Shown: positions 16,969 to 27,666 of the stretch, in pieces | Position numbering within the stretch: position 1 is the first letter of the stretch | Layout of the letters: each line of letters opens with the position of its first letter | Assembly (NCBI RefSeq): GCF_016803135.1 | Contig: NZ_JAEVFE010000001.1 | Coordinates: forward strand, 744,001 to 808,000 | DNA: 64,000 nt | Direction: 5' to 3' | Source: Altererythrobacter sp. C41 | GTDB taxonomy: Bacteria > Pseudomonadota > Alphaproteobacteria > Sphingomonadales > Sphingomonadaceae | Translations under genes and position numbers: made by a program | Notes under the pieces: generated by a model | What the model was told of the DNA's origin: nothing | What the model saw: only the letters and a program-made list of their open reading frames with translations | The model's database searches: none

Positions 16969-18723
16969 CTATTGGCGGAACCTCGTGAGACGGTTGAAAT
17001 CGACCCCTTCGAACGTCACGGCCTTCATCCACCCGCTGAACTTGTTGACTGTGCCTTGGGTCAGCCGCCCATACCCCGATGTGGTCGATGAGATGCTGTG
17101 TCCAAGGCACACCGCGATCTCGGTATCGAGCAGCTCGGCCTCGTCACGCAATCGATCGGCAAGTGTGTGTCGGAAACTATGCGATCCGAAGCCATCTCCA
17201 CCCTCGACGCTCGGGTCCTTCACCCCGATCGCTACGAGATAGTCACGCCACCATCGTGAGGGGGTTCCGCTGATCTGGCCGCGTGCGTTCGGGGCCAGTT
17301 CCGGGAATAGCGGCGCGGCAAGATCGTTACCTGCGCGTTCTAGCTCGCGCTCATGGAAGGCTAGGAAGCCAAGACTTTCGAGCATTGAGTGCAACGCGGC
17401 CGGGCGACTCTTCCCGCTCTTCGTCGCCAGGCCCTCCCCAGAATCATGCCGGATATGCACGAACCACACGCCTCGCTCTTGTCGAACATCCCCGAGCCGC
17501 AGCTGTGCGACCTCGCCGATGCGCGCGCCGGTGAACATCGCGACCAAAGGTATCCAGTAACGCCAATCATGCGCACGCTGTTCACCTGGCACATGCTCCT
17601 TTCCGTCAGCCTGAAAGCCGGTGAACAACGGCGACTGGAGGATCACATTGAGGTCGTCGGTCGTGAACGGCGGACGCGGATTCTTTCCTTTTACCTTGGG
17701 GTGGAACAGGCCCGTGCATGGATTTCCAAGCCCGGCCCACTTGGGTTGCCCGGCGAGCCACTTGAACAGCGGCGAAATCGTCGACAGGTGCTTGTTCACG
17801 TTGGTGAACGCGGTTCGGGGGAGCCCTAGCTCGCGAGCCTTGACCGCCGCAGCCCTCATGTCGAGATCGCGCAAGAGTTTCTTGCTCATCCACTTCGGGG
17901 GCAGCTTGCGCATGGTGTCGCGGTAGTCGGCGACTTCCAGCGGCGTGATCGAACGCACCTCCCGATCGAGCCCGACGAACGCCGCGAACTGTCGGATGAC
18001 CTTTCGGTCCTGGTTCACGGTGTCGGGACGCTTCGCGCCCTTCGCCAGCATTTCTTCTGCCCACTGGTCGAACAGTTCCACCAGGCTCTCGCCTGCCTTC
18101 GCCTTCGCCGCGTCTCTAGCCTTGATCTGCCTGACGATTGAACTGCGCGGCGCCGCGTCGAGCTCCCCGCTGGTGCGGCGAACGAACACACTGACGGCAT
18201 CGATGCTCATTTCGGCGATACCGCGGACGAACGCGGCGTATCCCTCGCTATCTTTTGTGATCGCTAGGCCGCGCGCTTCTATAATTCGGTCGGCGACCGC
18301 CTCCCACTGCGACAGGTCGCCGTCTTGAAGGCGTCGGGTCATCCGGCGCAGATCCGCCTCGCGTTCTGCGAGCCGTTCCGCGTATTCGGCGTCGTCGACC
18401 GGCCATTCGCGACGGCGACCTTCCATGGCGTCCAGCATGCCGTCGAAGGCAACATGCACCGCAACACTCGACGGGTCCAGCGCGGGTGTCGCTGCTGGAG
18501 CTTCGCCAGCAGCACGCCCCCAGGCCGCCAGCTTCTCCGCGACGACCTGCGGCGCGCGCATGTTGGCGGTGCGGCGATCTCCCGTCCCGAGCGAAAGCAG
18601 AACCTCGGTCTTACCGACGACATCCCGCCACGCGACGGGCACTTGAATGCGGACCTCGAAGTTCCGCAGCTCTCGACCATTGCGCTTGCGCTTTATGATC
18701 GAGTATCCATCCCCACGCGACAT
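16969..18723 (-). CDS. Tyrosine recombinase/phage-type integrase of the island
   Basis: A 584-residue integrase. The N-terminus (MSRGDGYSIIKRKRNGREL) resembles the arm-binding DUF6538-like start seen in alphaproteobacterial integrases, followed by a long insert (to ~210) and a core-binding SAM-like domain (~215-325). The catalytic domain shows Arg401 (FTGARIGEVAQL), a histidine-arginine box HSFRHTLADRL (His515, Arg518), His542 in LGHS and the nucleophile Tyr551 in TSGYGRLT. It is therefore complete. The start codon lies 111 bases from the right attachment site, the standard arrangement for integration at the 3' end of tRNA-Pro. Confidence 0.96.
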   Translation of the reverse strand: MSRGDGYSIIKRKRNGRELRNFEVRIQVPVAWRDVVGKTEVLLSLGTGDRRTANMRAPQVVAEKLAAWGRAAGEAPAATPALDPSSVAVHVAFDGMLDAMEGRRREWPVDDAEYAERLAEREADLRRMTRRLQDGDLSQWEAVADRIIEARGLAITKDSEGYAAFVRGIAEMSIDAVSVFVRRTSGELDAAPRSSIVRQIKARDAAKAKAGESLVELFDQWAEEMLAKGAKRPDTVNQDRKVIRQFAAFVGLDREVRSITPLEVADYRDTMRKLPPKWMSKKLLRDLDMRAAAVKARELGLPRTAFTNVNKHLSTISPLFKWLAGQPKWAGLGNPCTGLFHPKVKGKNPRPPFTTDDLNVILQSPLFTGFQADGKEHVPGEQRAHDWRYWIPLVAMFTGARIGEVAQLRLGDVRQERGVWFVHIRHDSGEGLATKSGKSRPAALHSMLESLGFLAFHERELERAGNDLAAPLFPELAPNARGQISGTPSRWWRDYLVAIGVKDPSVEGGDGFGSHSFRHTLADRLRDEAELLDTEIAVCLGHSISSTTSGYGRLTQGTVNKFSGWMKAVTFEGVDFNRLTRFRQ

Positions 18724-18833
18724 ACCACCTGGATCCGTGACACAAACTGTGACATCCTCCGTGACACAACCGATCCGTAAACACTAGTAATATCGTAAGC
18801 GATTGTGTCCAGTGAACATTGCGGGGCAGAGGA

Positions 18834-18857
18834 TTCGCATCCTGTCTCCCCGACCAA
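18834..18857 (+). other. attR: right boundary of the island
   Basis: Copy of the last 24 bases of tRNA-Pro plus one, with a single difference from 7172-7195 (C for A at 18838). The rest of the tRNA is not duplicated here, so the functional tRNA is the left copy. Confidence 0.92.
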
Positions 18858-18960
18858 GTTCCCCCTTTCATCACCGCCGCCTGCAGTCGCGATCCGCGGC
18901 GGGCGGAGCGTGTGGAACCGGCCTTGGAGGTCTTTTCCGACGCATCCCCAAAGATGCTAT

Positions 18961-18975
18961 TGCGAGCCAGTTGCA
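18961..18975. promoter_or_regulatory. Candidate Fur/iron-responsive operator
   Basis: TGCGAGCCAGTTGCA fits the partial palindrome TGCRA-N5-TYGCA, 41 bases before the TonB-receptor start. Iron-regulated promoters are expected for such receptors, but this is a pattern match only. Confidence 0.3.
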
Positions 18976-19016
18976 GCGCTGCTAGCGGACCCGCCACACA
19001 GTTCAGGGGGGTTCCC

Positions 19017-21233
19017 ATGTCTATCCGCGTTTCGTTGCCCGCTCTCGCCGTCGCACTCGCCTGGTCGAGCGGCGCTGCCGCCCAGTCGGTCGGCGCCGAG
19101 GACGCGGAAGGCGAGGCGGAGATCATCGTCAGCGCCGCGCGCACCCAGCTCCCCCCGAGCGCGCTGCCGCTGACGATCGACGTGGTCGACACCGAGGCGC
19201 TGCAGCAGCAGGTGCAGATCTCGGGCTCGACGGTCGACGCGGTCTCCGCCCTGCTCCCCTCGTTCTCGCCGACGCGCGAGAAGCTCTCGGGATCGGGCGA
19301 GAGCCTGCGCGGGCGCTCGCCGCTCTACGCGATCAACGGCATCCCGCAGTCGACCCCGGTCCGCGACGGTTCGCGCGACGGGTACACGATCGATCCGTTC
19401 TTCATCGACCGGGTCGAGGTGATCTATGGCTCCAACGCGCTGCAGGGCATCGGCGGCACCGGCGGCGTGGTGAACCAGGTCACCGTCGGCGCGCCGGCGG
19501 AGGACGGCGTTGCCGCGCGCACGCTGCTGCAGGCCTCGGCCGCGGACGGCTTCGACGGCGCCGCGATGGGCGGCAAGATCGGCGCCCTCGTCGGCTACCG
19601 CGCGGGCGCGTTCGACGCGACGGTCGGCGCGACGTTCGAGCAGCGCGGTGCCTATCGGGACGGGCACGGCAACAACATCGGCGTCGACGGCACCCAGGGT
19701 GAGGTCCAGGACAGCGACTCCTGGTCGGTGTTCGGGCGCTTCGGCTACCAGCTCAGCCCGAGCGCGCGGCTGGACGTGGTCGCCAACCGGTTCGAGCTGC
19801 AGGGCAACGGCAACTACGTGCTCGTGCCCGGCAATCGCGCCGAAGGCATCCCCGCCAGCAGCGAGCGTGGGGTTATCCAGGGCGATCCGCCGACGAACCG
19901 TGCCGAGCTGCTCTCCGCCGCCCTGACCGACGATGATCTCGGCGGCGGCGCGTTCGCCGTGCAGGCCTTCTTCAGCCGCACGCGCGACGTGTTCGGCGGC
20001 CTCGTCACCGACACGTTCCAGGATCCGGCCATCGATCCGACCGGCAATCTGTTCGACCAGTCGGCGAACCTGTCGCGCAAGATCGGCGGCAAGATCAGCT
20101 ACGAGCGCGCGGTGCCCGGTTTCGAGGATCTGACCGTGACCGCCGGCTTCGACGCGCTGTTCGACCGCACCGAGCAGTATCTGGCCCAGACGGGCCGCAC
20201 CTGGGTGCCGGAGACAGACTTCCGCAGTCTCGCACCGTTCGCGCAGGCGAACCTCGCGCTGTTCGGCGGTGCCGTGCGCCTTGCGGGCGGTGCCCGCTAC
20301 GAAGACGTGCAACTGAAGGTCGGCGACTTCGAAACATTGGCCTTCTACGGTCGCATTCCCGACCACGATGGCGACGGCCGCAACGACGAGGACGACAACG
20401 GCGATGGCGTCCCTGACAACCTCGGCACCTATCGGCCCGTCGCCGTCGGCGGCGGCAGCCCCTCGTTCAACGATGTCCTGTGGAACGGCGGCGTGATCGT
20501 GGAGCCGATTGCAGGCCTGCGCGCCTACGGCAGCTATGCCGAGGGCTACACGATCGCCGACGTCGGCCGCATCCTGCGCGGAATCGAGGAGGAAGGCGTC
20601 GATATCGACAACTACCTCGCGCTCGAACCGGTGATCTCGAACAACCGCGAGATCGGCCTTGAGTGGAAGCGCGGCGCGATCGACGCCGGCGTCAGCTACT
20701 TCTGGTCGTCGAGCGATCTCGGATCGATCCTGGTGCTCGGCCAGGACGGCATCTTCAGCGTCTCGCGCCAGCCGATCCAGATCGAGGGGCTGGAGGCGAA
20801 CATCGCCTGGCGCACGCCGCTGCCCGGCCTCACGCTCAGCGCGGCTTACAGCGATATCGAGGGCCAGACCGACAGCAACGATGAAGACGAGCTGGTGAAC
20901 AACGATCTGGACGGCGCCAACATTTCGCCCGACCGGCTCAATCTCTCCGCCGATTATCGCAGCGGCCCGTTCAGCGCCCGGCTGCAGTCGCGCTTCTATC
21001 TCTCGCGCACGTTCAACGACGCCAGCGTGGACACGGACTTCGAGGGCTACACGCTGCTCGACGCCTACGTGGCCTATCAGACCGGCGCCGGCGAATTCGC
21101 ACTCGCGGTGCAGAACCTCGCCGACAAGTACTACCTGACCTACGACAGCGACACCGTGCGCACGTCGGACAACAACCGCTTCTACGCCGGCCGGGGGCGC
21201 ACTTTCACTTTGAGCTGGCGCGGCGCCTTCTGA
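19017..21233 (+). CDS. TonB-dependent outer-membrane receptor (siderophore/iron type)
   Basis: A 738-residue receptor. ATG 19017 follows an AGGGGGG run; the first 23 residues (MSIRVSLPALAVALAWSSG, then AAAQ) form a signal peptide. A TonB box-like EAEIIVSAART leads into the plug (about 45-160: LPLTIDVVDTEAL, RGRSPLYAINGIP, FIDRVEVIYGSNALQGIGGTGGVVN) and then the 22-strand barrel ending in aromatic GRTFTLSWRGAF. Residues about 449-468 form an acidic DxDGDGxxDxDD segment resembling calcium-binding loops inside a barrel loop. The next gene overlaps the stop codon and encodes a PepSY protein, a common pair for ferric-siderophore uptake and reduction. The ligand is not evident. Confidence 0.93.
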   Translation: MSIRVSLPALAVALAWSSGAAAQSVGAEDAEGEAEIIVSAARTQLPPSALPLTIDVVDTEALQQQVQISGSTVDAVSALLPSFSPTREKLSGSGESLRGRSPLYAINGIPQSTPVRDGSRDGYTIDPFFIDRVEVIYGSNALQGIGGTGGVVNQVTVGAPAEDGVAARTLLQASAADGFDGAAMGGKIGALVGYRAGAFDATVGATFEQRGAYRDGHGNNIGVDGTQGEVQDSDSWSVFGRFGYQLSPSARLDVVANRFELQGNGNYVLVPGNRAEGIPASSERGVIQGDPPTNRAELLSAALTDDDLGGGAFAVQAFFSRTRDVFGGLVTDTFQDPAIDPTGNLFDQSANLSRKIGGKISYERAVPGFEDLTVTAGFDALFDRTEQYLAQTGRTWVPETDFRSLAPFAQANLALFGGAVRLAGGARYEDVQLKVGDFETLAFYGRIPDHDGDGRNDEDDNGDGVPDNLGTYRPVAVGGGSPSFNDVLWNGGVIVEPIAGLRAYGSYAEGYTIADVGRILRGIEEEGVDIDNYLALEPVISNNREIGLEWKRGAIDAGVSYFWSSSDLGSILVLGQDGIFSVSRQPIQIEGLEANIAWRTPLPGLTLSAAYSDIEGQTDSNDEDELVNNDLDGANISPDRLNLSADYRSGPFSARLQSRFYLSRTFNDASVDTDFEGYTLLDAYVAYQTGAGEFALAVQNLADKYYLTYDSDTVRTSDNNRFYAGRGRTFTLSWRGAF

Positions 21234-22342
21234 TGCGCCTCCTCGCCCTCCTGCACGGCTGGGCCGGGGGCATTGTCGGCCTGCTGCTCGCGGTGATCGG
21301 CCTCAGCGGCACGGTGCTGGTGTGGGAGGAGAGCTGGATCGGCCTGCCGGGCGCGGACGATCCGCTGACGGCGGACCCGGCCCAGATCGGGCAGGCCGTG
21401 GCGGCGGCGATCGCGGAGGATCCGGCGCTCTCGCGCATCACCTTCGCCAACGACGATCTGGGTCTCCACCAGGCGATATACACCGACGGCGGCGGGGCCT
21501 ATCTCACCCAGGCCGGCGTGGTCGTCGACCGGTGGGACAGCATGTGGGGCCGGCCGGAACTGTGGCTGTTCGACCTTCACCACTACCTGTTCATGGGCGA
21601 GATCGGCGAATACCTGACCGGCGCCCTCGGCCTGCTGCTGCTCGCCTTCGCGGTGACGGGCCTGATCCTGTGGTGGCGCACCCGCAGGTCCTTCGAATTC
21701 CGCCTGTGGCCGGCGCGCTTCACCAAGGGCGCGATCATCCGCCAGCACCGCGATATCGGCGCGGTCGCTTCGCCGGTGCTGATCCTGAGTGCGCTGACGG
21801 GCGCCTTCATGATATTCCCGGCCGTGTCGGAAGCGCTGCTGACGCCCTGGGCCGACCCCGCCGAGACGGCCGCGCCCATCCAGCCGGAGACGGATGGGCC
21901 GCATGCCTCCGCGACCGACTGGCCGACCGTCATGGCCAATGCGCAGGCCGCATTTCCCGAAGCCCTGCCGCGCCGCCTGACGCTCCCGCAGAAACCCGGC
22001 GCGCCGCTCACGCTGCGGATGAAGCAGAGCTTCGAGTGGACTCCCAATGGCCGGACCTACGTCTATCTCGATCCCGCCACCGGCACCGTTCTCGCGACCG
22101 ACGACCCTGCGACCGGCGACACCGCTTCCGCGATCACCGAGAAATACTACCCGGTCCACGCCGGCAAGGTCGGCGGCGTGGCCTGGCGGCTGGTGCTGAC
22201 ATGCTCCGGCCTCGCACTCGTGCTGCTCGGCACGCTCGCGACCTGGAGCTTCTGGTTCGGCAGCAAGCGCAGGAAGTCGCGCAAGCGCCCGGGGGCCGCA
22301 ACCGCGCGCGCCCTGGTGCCGCGTCAGGCGGACCTGCCCTGA
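21233..22342 (+). CDS. PepSY-associated TM-helix protein
   Basis: A 369-residue inner-membrane protein of the PepSY/PiuB-like family. It has four hydrophobic segments (about 5-28 LHGWAGGIVGLLLAVIGL, about 128-150 LTGALGLLLLAFAVTGLILW, about 178-205, about 320-345) and the conserved DLHHYLFMGEIGEY and REYYPVHAGK-like C-terminal motif (EKYYPVHAGKVGG). Such proteins sit beside siderophore receptors and are thought to reduce the ferric complex or help its transport. The ATG overlaps the receptor's TGA by one base, so the two are translationally coupled. Confidence 0.9.
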   Translation: MRLLALLHGWAGGIVGLLLAVIGLSGTVLVWEESWIGLPGADDPLTADPAQIGQAVAAAIAEDPALSRITFANDDLGLHQAIYTDGGGAYLTQAGVVVDRWDSMWGRPELWLFDLHHYLFMGEIGEYLTGALGLLLLAFAVTGLILWWRTRRSFEFRLWPARFTKGAIIRQHRDIGAVASPVLILSALTGAFMIFPAVSEALLTPWADPAETAAPIQPETDGPHASATDWPTVMANAQAAFPEALPRRLTLPQKPGAPLTLRMKQSFEWTPNGRTYVYLDPATGTVLATDDPATGDTASAITEKYYPVHAGKVGGVAWRLVLTCSGLALVLLGTLATWSFWFGSKRRKSRKRPGAATARALVPRQADLP

Positions 22343-22433
22343 CGGCGCGGCCCCATAGCGCGGCGCCGGATTAGCCGTTACGGCTGGCGCGCTCCGGCCG
22401 GACCTGCGCCGGAGCCCGTGAGGAGCCAAGGCG

Positions 22434-23768
22434 ATTTCCACCCCCTCCCCTGCCGCCGCGCTCGACACCCGGGTCATCTGGGCGATCGCCTTGCCCGCGA
22501 TGGTCACCAATGTCGCGACGGCACTGATCGGGGTCGGCGACATGTGGATCGTCGGCCGGCTGGAGGACGCCGCGGCGCAAGGTGCGGTGGACGTCGGCGC
22601 GCGGCTGTTCGCGGTGCTGTTCACCGTGATGAACTTCCTCAAGACCGGCACGACCGGGCTCGTCGCGCAGGCGGGCACCCGCAGCGGGGCGCAGGAACAG
22701 GCGGCGATATTGCTACGCGGAGCGACGATCGGGATCGCGATCGCGGTCATGCTGCTGATCGCCAAGCCGGTACTGATGCCCGCGCTGCTCAGCGTTCTGG
22801 GCGCGGAGGGCGAAGTGCTCGCCGCCGCGCGAACTTATGCCGAGATCCGTTACTGGACCGCGCCGGGCGTCATGCTCAATCTCGCGCTGATCGGCTATCT
22901 CGTCGGGCGGCGGCGGATGGCGGCGGTGCTCGTGTTCGAGGTCGCCTACAACCTGCTCAACGTCGCGCTGGGGCTGTGGTTCGTGCTCGATCTCGACATG
23001 GGGATCGCGGGGGTCGGCTGGTCCAGTTTCGCCGCCGAATACGCCAAGCTCGCCGCGGTTGCCGCCTTCGTGCTGCGGGGCGAGCAGGGGCGCACGATCC
23101 TCGACGCCGCGCGCGAGCGCACGGTGCTGCGTTGGAACAGCCTGCGCCCGTTCCTCTCGCTCAACCGCGACCTGTTCCTGCGCACGGTGGTCCTGATGGT
23201 CGCCTTGGCCGCGCTGACCCGGCTGAGCGCCGAGCGCGGCGCCGTGGTGCTCGCGGCGAACGGCATCCTCTACCAGATGTTCGTCTTCACCGCGCTGCTG
23301 CTCGACGGGTTCGAGAACGCCGCGCAAGTACTGAACGGCGAACGGGCCGGCGCGCAGGACCGCGAGGGATTCGCGCGCTACATCAGGGCGATTCTGCTGC
23401 GCGGTTTCGGCGCGGCGGCGCTGGTCGCCCTCGCGTTCGCGCTGCTGGCCGACCCTATCCTCGCCAGCTTCGCCGCGACCGACGCTGTGGCGGACGCGGC
23501 GCGGCAGCAGGCGTTCTGGCTGGTGCTGATCCCCTTCGCCGGCGTCGCCGGTTTCGTATTCGACGGCGTGTTCGTGGGTGCGAGCTGGACGCGCGCGCTG
23601 CTACTCTCGATGCTCGGCGCGGCGGTGGTCTACGCCGGCGTGCTGTGGTTCGCCTGGCCGCACGGCAACTGGGGCCTGTGGCTCGCCTTCACGCTGTTCC
23701 TCGTCGCGCGTGCGAGCCTCCAGGCCATGATGCTGCCCGCGCTGATGCGGCGGGGGTTCGGGAGCTAG
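22434..23768 (+). CDS. MATE family efflux transporter, apparently starting with ATT
   Basis: A 444-residue multidrug/toxin extrusion-type protein with about 12 hydrophobic segments. It begins LDTRVIWAIALPAMVTNVATA and has MWIVGRLEDA matching the first half-repeat of the family. In the coding frame the only ATG/GTG/TTG before the conserved start of helix 1 is TTG 22491, which would delete part of it. The frame is open back to 22422, and ATT 22434 lies 8 bases after a strong AGGAG. I therefore suggest initiation at ATT; a sequencing error near the start is the alternative. Transport is expected to be Na+ or H+ driven. The substrate is unknown. Confidence 0.85.
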   Translation: MSTPSPAAALDTRVIWAIALPAMVTNVATALIGVGDMWIVGRLEDAAAQGAVDVGARLFAVLFTVMNFLKTGTTGLVAQAGTRSGAQEQAAILLRGATIGIAIAVMLLIAKPVLMPALLSVLGAEGEVLAAARTYAEIRYWTAPGVMLNLALIGYLVGRRRMAAVLVFEVAYNLLNVALGLWFVLDLDMGIAGVGWSSFAAEYAKLAAVAAFVLRGEQGRTILDAARERTVLRWNSLRPFLSLNRDLFLRTVVLMVALAALTRLSAERGAVVLAANGILYQMFVFTALLLDGFENAAQVLNGERAGAQDREGFARYIRAILLRGFGAAALVALAFALLADPILASFAATDAVADAARQQAFWLVLIPFAGVAGFVFDGVFVGASWTRALLLSMLGAAVVYAGVLWFAWPHGNWGLWLAFTLFLVARASLQAMMLPALMRRGFGS

Positions 23769-23771
23769 GGC

Positions 23772-25148
23772 CTACTCGCCCTTGATCGACCCTGGCTCGT
23801 TGGCGAGGATGCCGACGACCTGGGTCCAGACAGCGACGTTCTGGCGCAGCTGCACCGGATCGACCTTGTCGAGTGTGTCGTCGGGCGTGTGGTGCAGGTC
23901 GAAGTAGCGCGTGCCGTCCTGCGCGAGGTCGATGATCGCGCTGTTCTGGTCGCGCACGATGTTGATGTCCGCTCCGCCCGTCGCGACGCCGGTGCCGTTG
24001 GAGACGCCGAAGCGCGCGACGGCCGCCGCGATCTTCGCGTGAAGGTCGGGGTTGCTCTCGCGGAAGTTGCTCTCGAACTTCCAGATGCGGTCCGCGCCGA
24101 AGTCGCTTTCGAGGCCCACCGCGATCGGCTCGTCGATGTGCGCGGCGGAATAGGCCTTGGAGCCCCACAGCCCCGTCTCTTCCGCCCCTGCGAACAGCAC
24201 GCGGATCGTGCGCAGCGGCTGGCCTGCGGCGGCGACGTGCTTCGCGGCCGCGGCTACGATGCCGCAGCCCGCGCCGTCGTCGATCGCGCCGGTGCCGAGG
24301 TCCCAGCTATCGATATGGCAGGCGACGAGCACCGGCGGCAGCGAAGGGTCGCGCCCGACGATCTCACCCACGACGTTGCCGCTGGTGGTCGTGCCGAGGT
24401 CGCGAGGTGTGAGCACGAGCTTCATCGTGACCGGCCCCTCGGCGCGGTCGAACATCCGCTCCAGGTTCGCCGCGTCGGGCAGCGACAGCGCGCCCGCCGG
24501 GATCGGCGCCACGCCTTCGGGGAACGAGGTGCCGCCCGCATGCGGGTTGCGGTGATAGTCGGTGCCAACCGACTTGATCACGCTCCCGACCGCCCCCTTG
24601 CTCGCGGCGATCCCCGCGCCGACCCAGCGCGCCGGGCCCGCGAAGCCGTATTGCGAGCCGTCCTGCGTCGGCGTCATGTCGTGGCTGATATAGGCGATCT
24701 TGCCCTTCAGGCTCCCCGCCGGCGCGGCCTGGAGCGCGGCGACGCTCTCGAACTCGACCACTTCGGCGGTGATCCCCTCCGGCCCGGTCGAGGCGCTGCC
24801 GCCCAGCGCCGTCACATGGAACGGCTGCGGATAAGGGCTGACGATCTCGGCGGTCTCGGTGCCGCGGACCCAGGTTTCCATCTGGAACGGCTCGTCCGCG
24901 ACATTGACAAAGCCATTGGCCTTGAGCCATGCCACCGACCAGTCGCGCCCGCGCTTCTCCGCCTCGGTGCCGGCTTGGCGCGGCCCGACCTCGGTCGTGA
25001 TCCCCTCGACGAAATCCCACGCGAGCGTGTCGCTTTCGAGCGCAGCATCGGCGCTGGCGGCAGCGGCGGGGGTTTCGGAAGCGACGGTCTGCGCGGCGGC
25101 GAGCGTCGGGAGCGATGCGGCGGCGAGCGCCAGTGCCAGAGTCCTCAT
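23772..25148 (-). CDS. M28 family Zn metallopeptidase (secreted)
   Basis: A 458-residue protein. I take ATG 25148 (MRTLALALAAASLPTLAAAQ), a signal peptide; the longer open frame runs into ettA. After a PA-like insert (about 130-260) the peptidase domain shows the dinuclear zinc ligands: VACHIDSWDLG with the following AIDDGAG (His, Asp), the AGAEETGLWGS Glu-Glu pair (catalytic Glu and metal ligand), LESDFGADR, and a late LHHTPDDTLDKVD histidine. Members are aminopeptidases or carboxypeptidases of the periplasm. The stop lies 3 bases from the convergent MATE gene's stop. Confidence 0.92.
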   Translation of the reverse strand: MRTLALALAAASLPTLAAAQTVASETPAAAASADAALESDTLAWDFVEGITTEVGPRQAGTEAEKRGRDWSVAWLKANGFVNVADEPFQMETWVRGTETAEIVSPYPQPFHVTALGGSASTGPEGITAEVVEFESVAALQAAPAGSLKGKIAYISHDMTPTQDGSQYGFAGPARWVGAGIAASKGAVGSVIKSVGTDYHRNPHAGGTSFPEGVAPIPAGALSLPDAANLERMFDRAEGPVTMKLVLTPRDLGTTTSGNVVGEIVGRDPSLPPVLVACHIDSWDLGTGAIDDGAGCGIVAAAAKHVAAAGQPLRTIRVLFAGAEETGLWGSKAYSAAHIDEPIAVGLESDFGADRIWKFESNFRESNPDLHAKIAAAVARFGVSNGTGVATGGADINIVRDQNSAIIDLAQDGTRYFDLHHTPDDTLDKVDPVQLRQNVAVWTQVVGILANEPGSIKGE

Positions 25149-25260
25149 GGGTGCGCTTGCTATCGGCGTCTTGCGGCCAAGTCCAGCTTGCCCGCGCCCG
25201 CCCCAACGCCTATCTGCGCGCCAACTCTCGAAACACCTGCTGATACCCGAAGGACGACTG

Positions 25261-26934
<1,674 letters not shown>

Positions 26935-26938
26935 CGCC

Positions 26939-26976
26939 CTCCTCCCCTCCCGCTCGCGGGAGGGGCCGGGGGAGGG
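26939..26976 (+). repeat. Short palindromic repeat after ettA
   Basis: CCTCCTCCCCTCCCGCTCGC followed by GGGAGGGGCCGGGGGAGGG. A near-identical copy starts directly after the stop codon of the gene ending at 39995. The hairpin CCCCTCCCG-CT-CGCGGGAGGGG could also work as a transcription-attenuating structure, although no T-run follows. Confidence 0.75.
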
Positions 26977-27024
26977 CTTGTCCCGTACCCTCCACGCCCC
27001 TTGCGGCGGTTGGACCAGAAGAGG

Positions 27025-27192
27025 GTTCGCGCGGAGGCGCGGAGGGAAGGCGCGCTTAGGTCATAGCTTTGTCATCCCCGCGAAAGCGGGGACCCAGCTC
27101 CTGCCGTCCGAAGATGGGTCCCCGCTTTCGCGGGGATGACAGAGGGATAGTTTACGCGAAACCTCTCCGCGCCTCTGCGCCTCTGCGCGAAC
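27025..27192. repeat. Nuclease-free element with GTTCGCGCRGAGG inverted ends and nested 25-bp palindrome
   Basis: GTTCGCGCGGAGGCGCGGAG begins at 27025 and its inverted relative (CCGCGCCTCTGCGCCTCTGC, then GCGAAC) ends at 27192, the same termini as the GxxExxY element at 55124-55576. Between them, 27071-27140 is a second palindrome with perfect 25-base arms (GTCATCCCCGCGAAAGC... and its reverse complement). Confidence 0.75.
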
Positions 27193-27301
27193 CAAAAAAT
27201 CAATCTCTCGGACGCCGCGAAACCCAGCAGTTGGAAGACCGGCTTCACCGCCGCGCGAAACACTTCCCCAGCGCCGGCGTTCTTCCCGCGAGGAGGCAAG
27301 G

Positions 27302-27648
27302 ATGCGCACGACCCGGGAAGTCATCGAAGATCACCTCGCGCTGCGGCGCGAGCACGCGCTCGGCGCGGACGTCGAGCGGAATTACACGGACGACCTGCTC
27401 GTGCTGTCGAAAGACGGCGTATTTCACGGCAAGGACGGCATTCGCGAGACCGCGCGGGTTCTGCGCGAGAATCTGCCCGACGCAACCTATCGATACGAAC
27501 TGGTGCAAGTCGCCGAGGACTACGCGCTCCTCGGCTGGACCGCGAAGCCACCAACGGCGCGCGCACCCGGCATGGCGCGGACGCCTTCGTGGTGAAGGAC
27601 GGCCTGATCGCCGTGCAGATCATCCACTACGACGTGGAGCCGGAGTAG
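27302..27648 (+). pseudogene. SnoaL-like protein with a frameshift
   Basis: The frame from ATG 27302 (MRTTREVIEDHLALRREHAL) encodes an NTF2/SnoaL-like fold through YALLGWTAK, then runs into an unrelated Arg/Pro-rich tail ending at 27595. In the next frame the expected C-terminus continues smoothly: ATNGARTRHGADAFVVKDG, then LIAVQIIHYDVEPE to TAG 27648. One missing base near 27547-27548 (AAGCC where AAGGCC would restore the frame) explains this. It is either a recent inactivating mutation or a sequencing error. GAGGAGG-like AGGAGGCAAGG upstream is a good ribosome binding site. Confidence 0.8.
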
Positions 27649-27666
27649 CCCGTCTTCCTGAACCGC

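Noticed and set aside
18740-18985. Short frames around attR
   Set aside because: They run through the attachment site and the receptor leader and have no family resemblance.
22418-23785. A GTG-initiated frame covering the MATE gene
   Set aside because: It is the alternative frame of the transporter (Arg/Gly-rich, no membrane segments); the true product is in the frame with helices.
26939-27192. A CRISPR array
   Set aside because: Repeats here are inverted palindromes of different sizes, not regularly spaced direct repeats with unique spacers.
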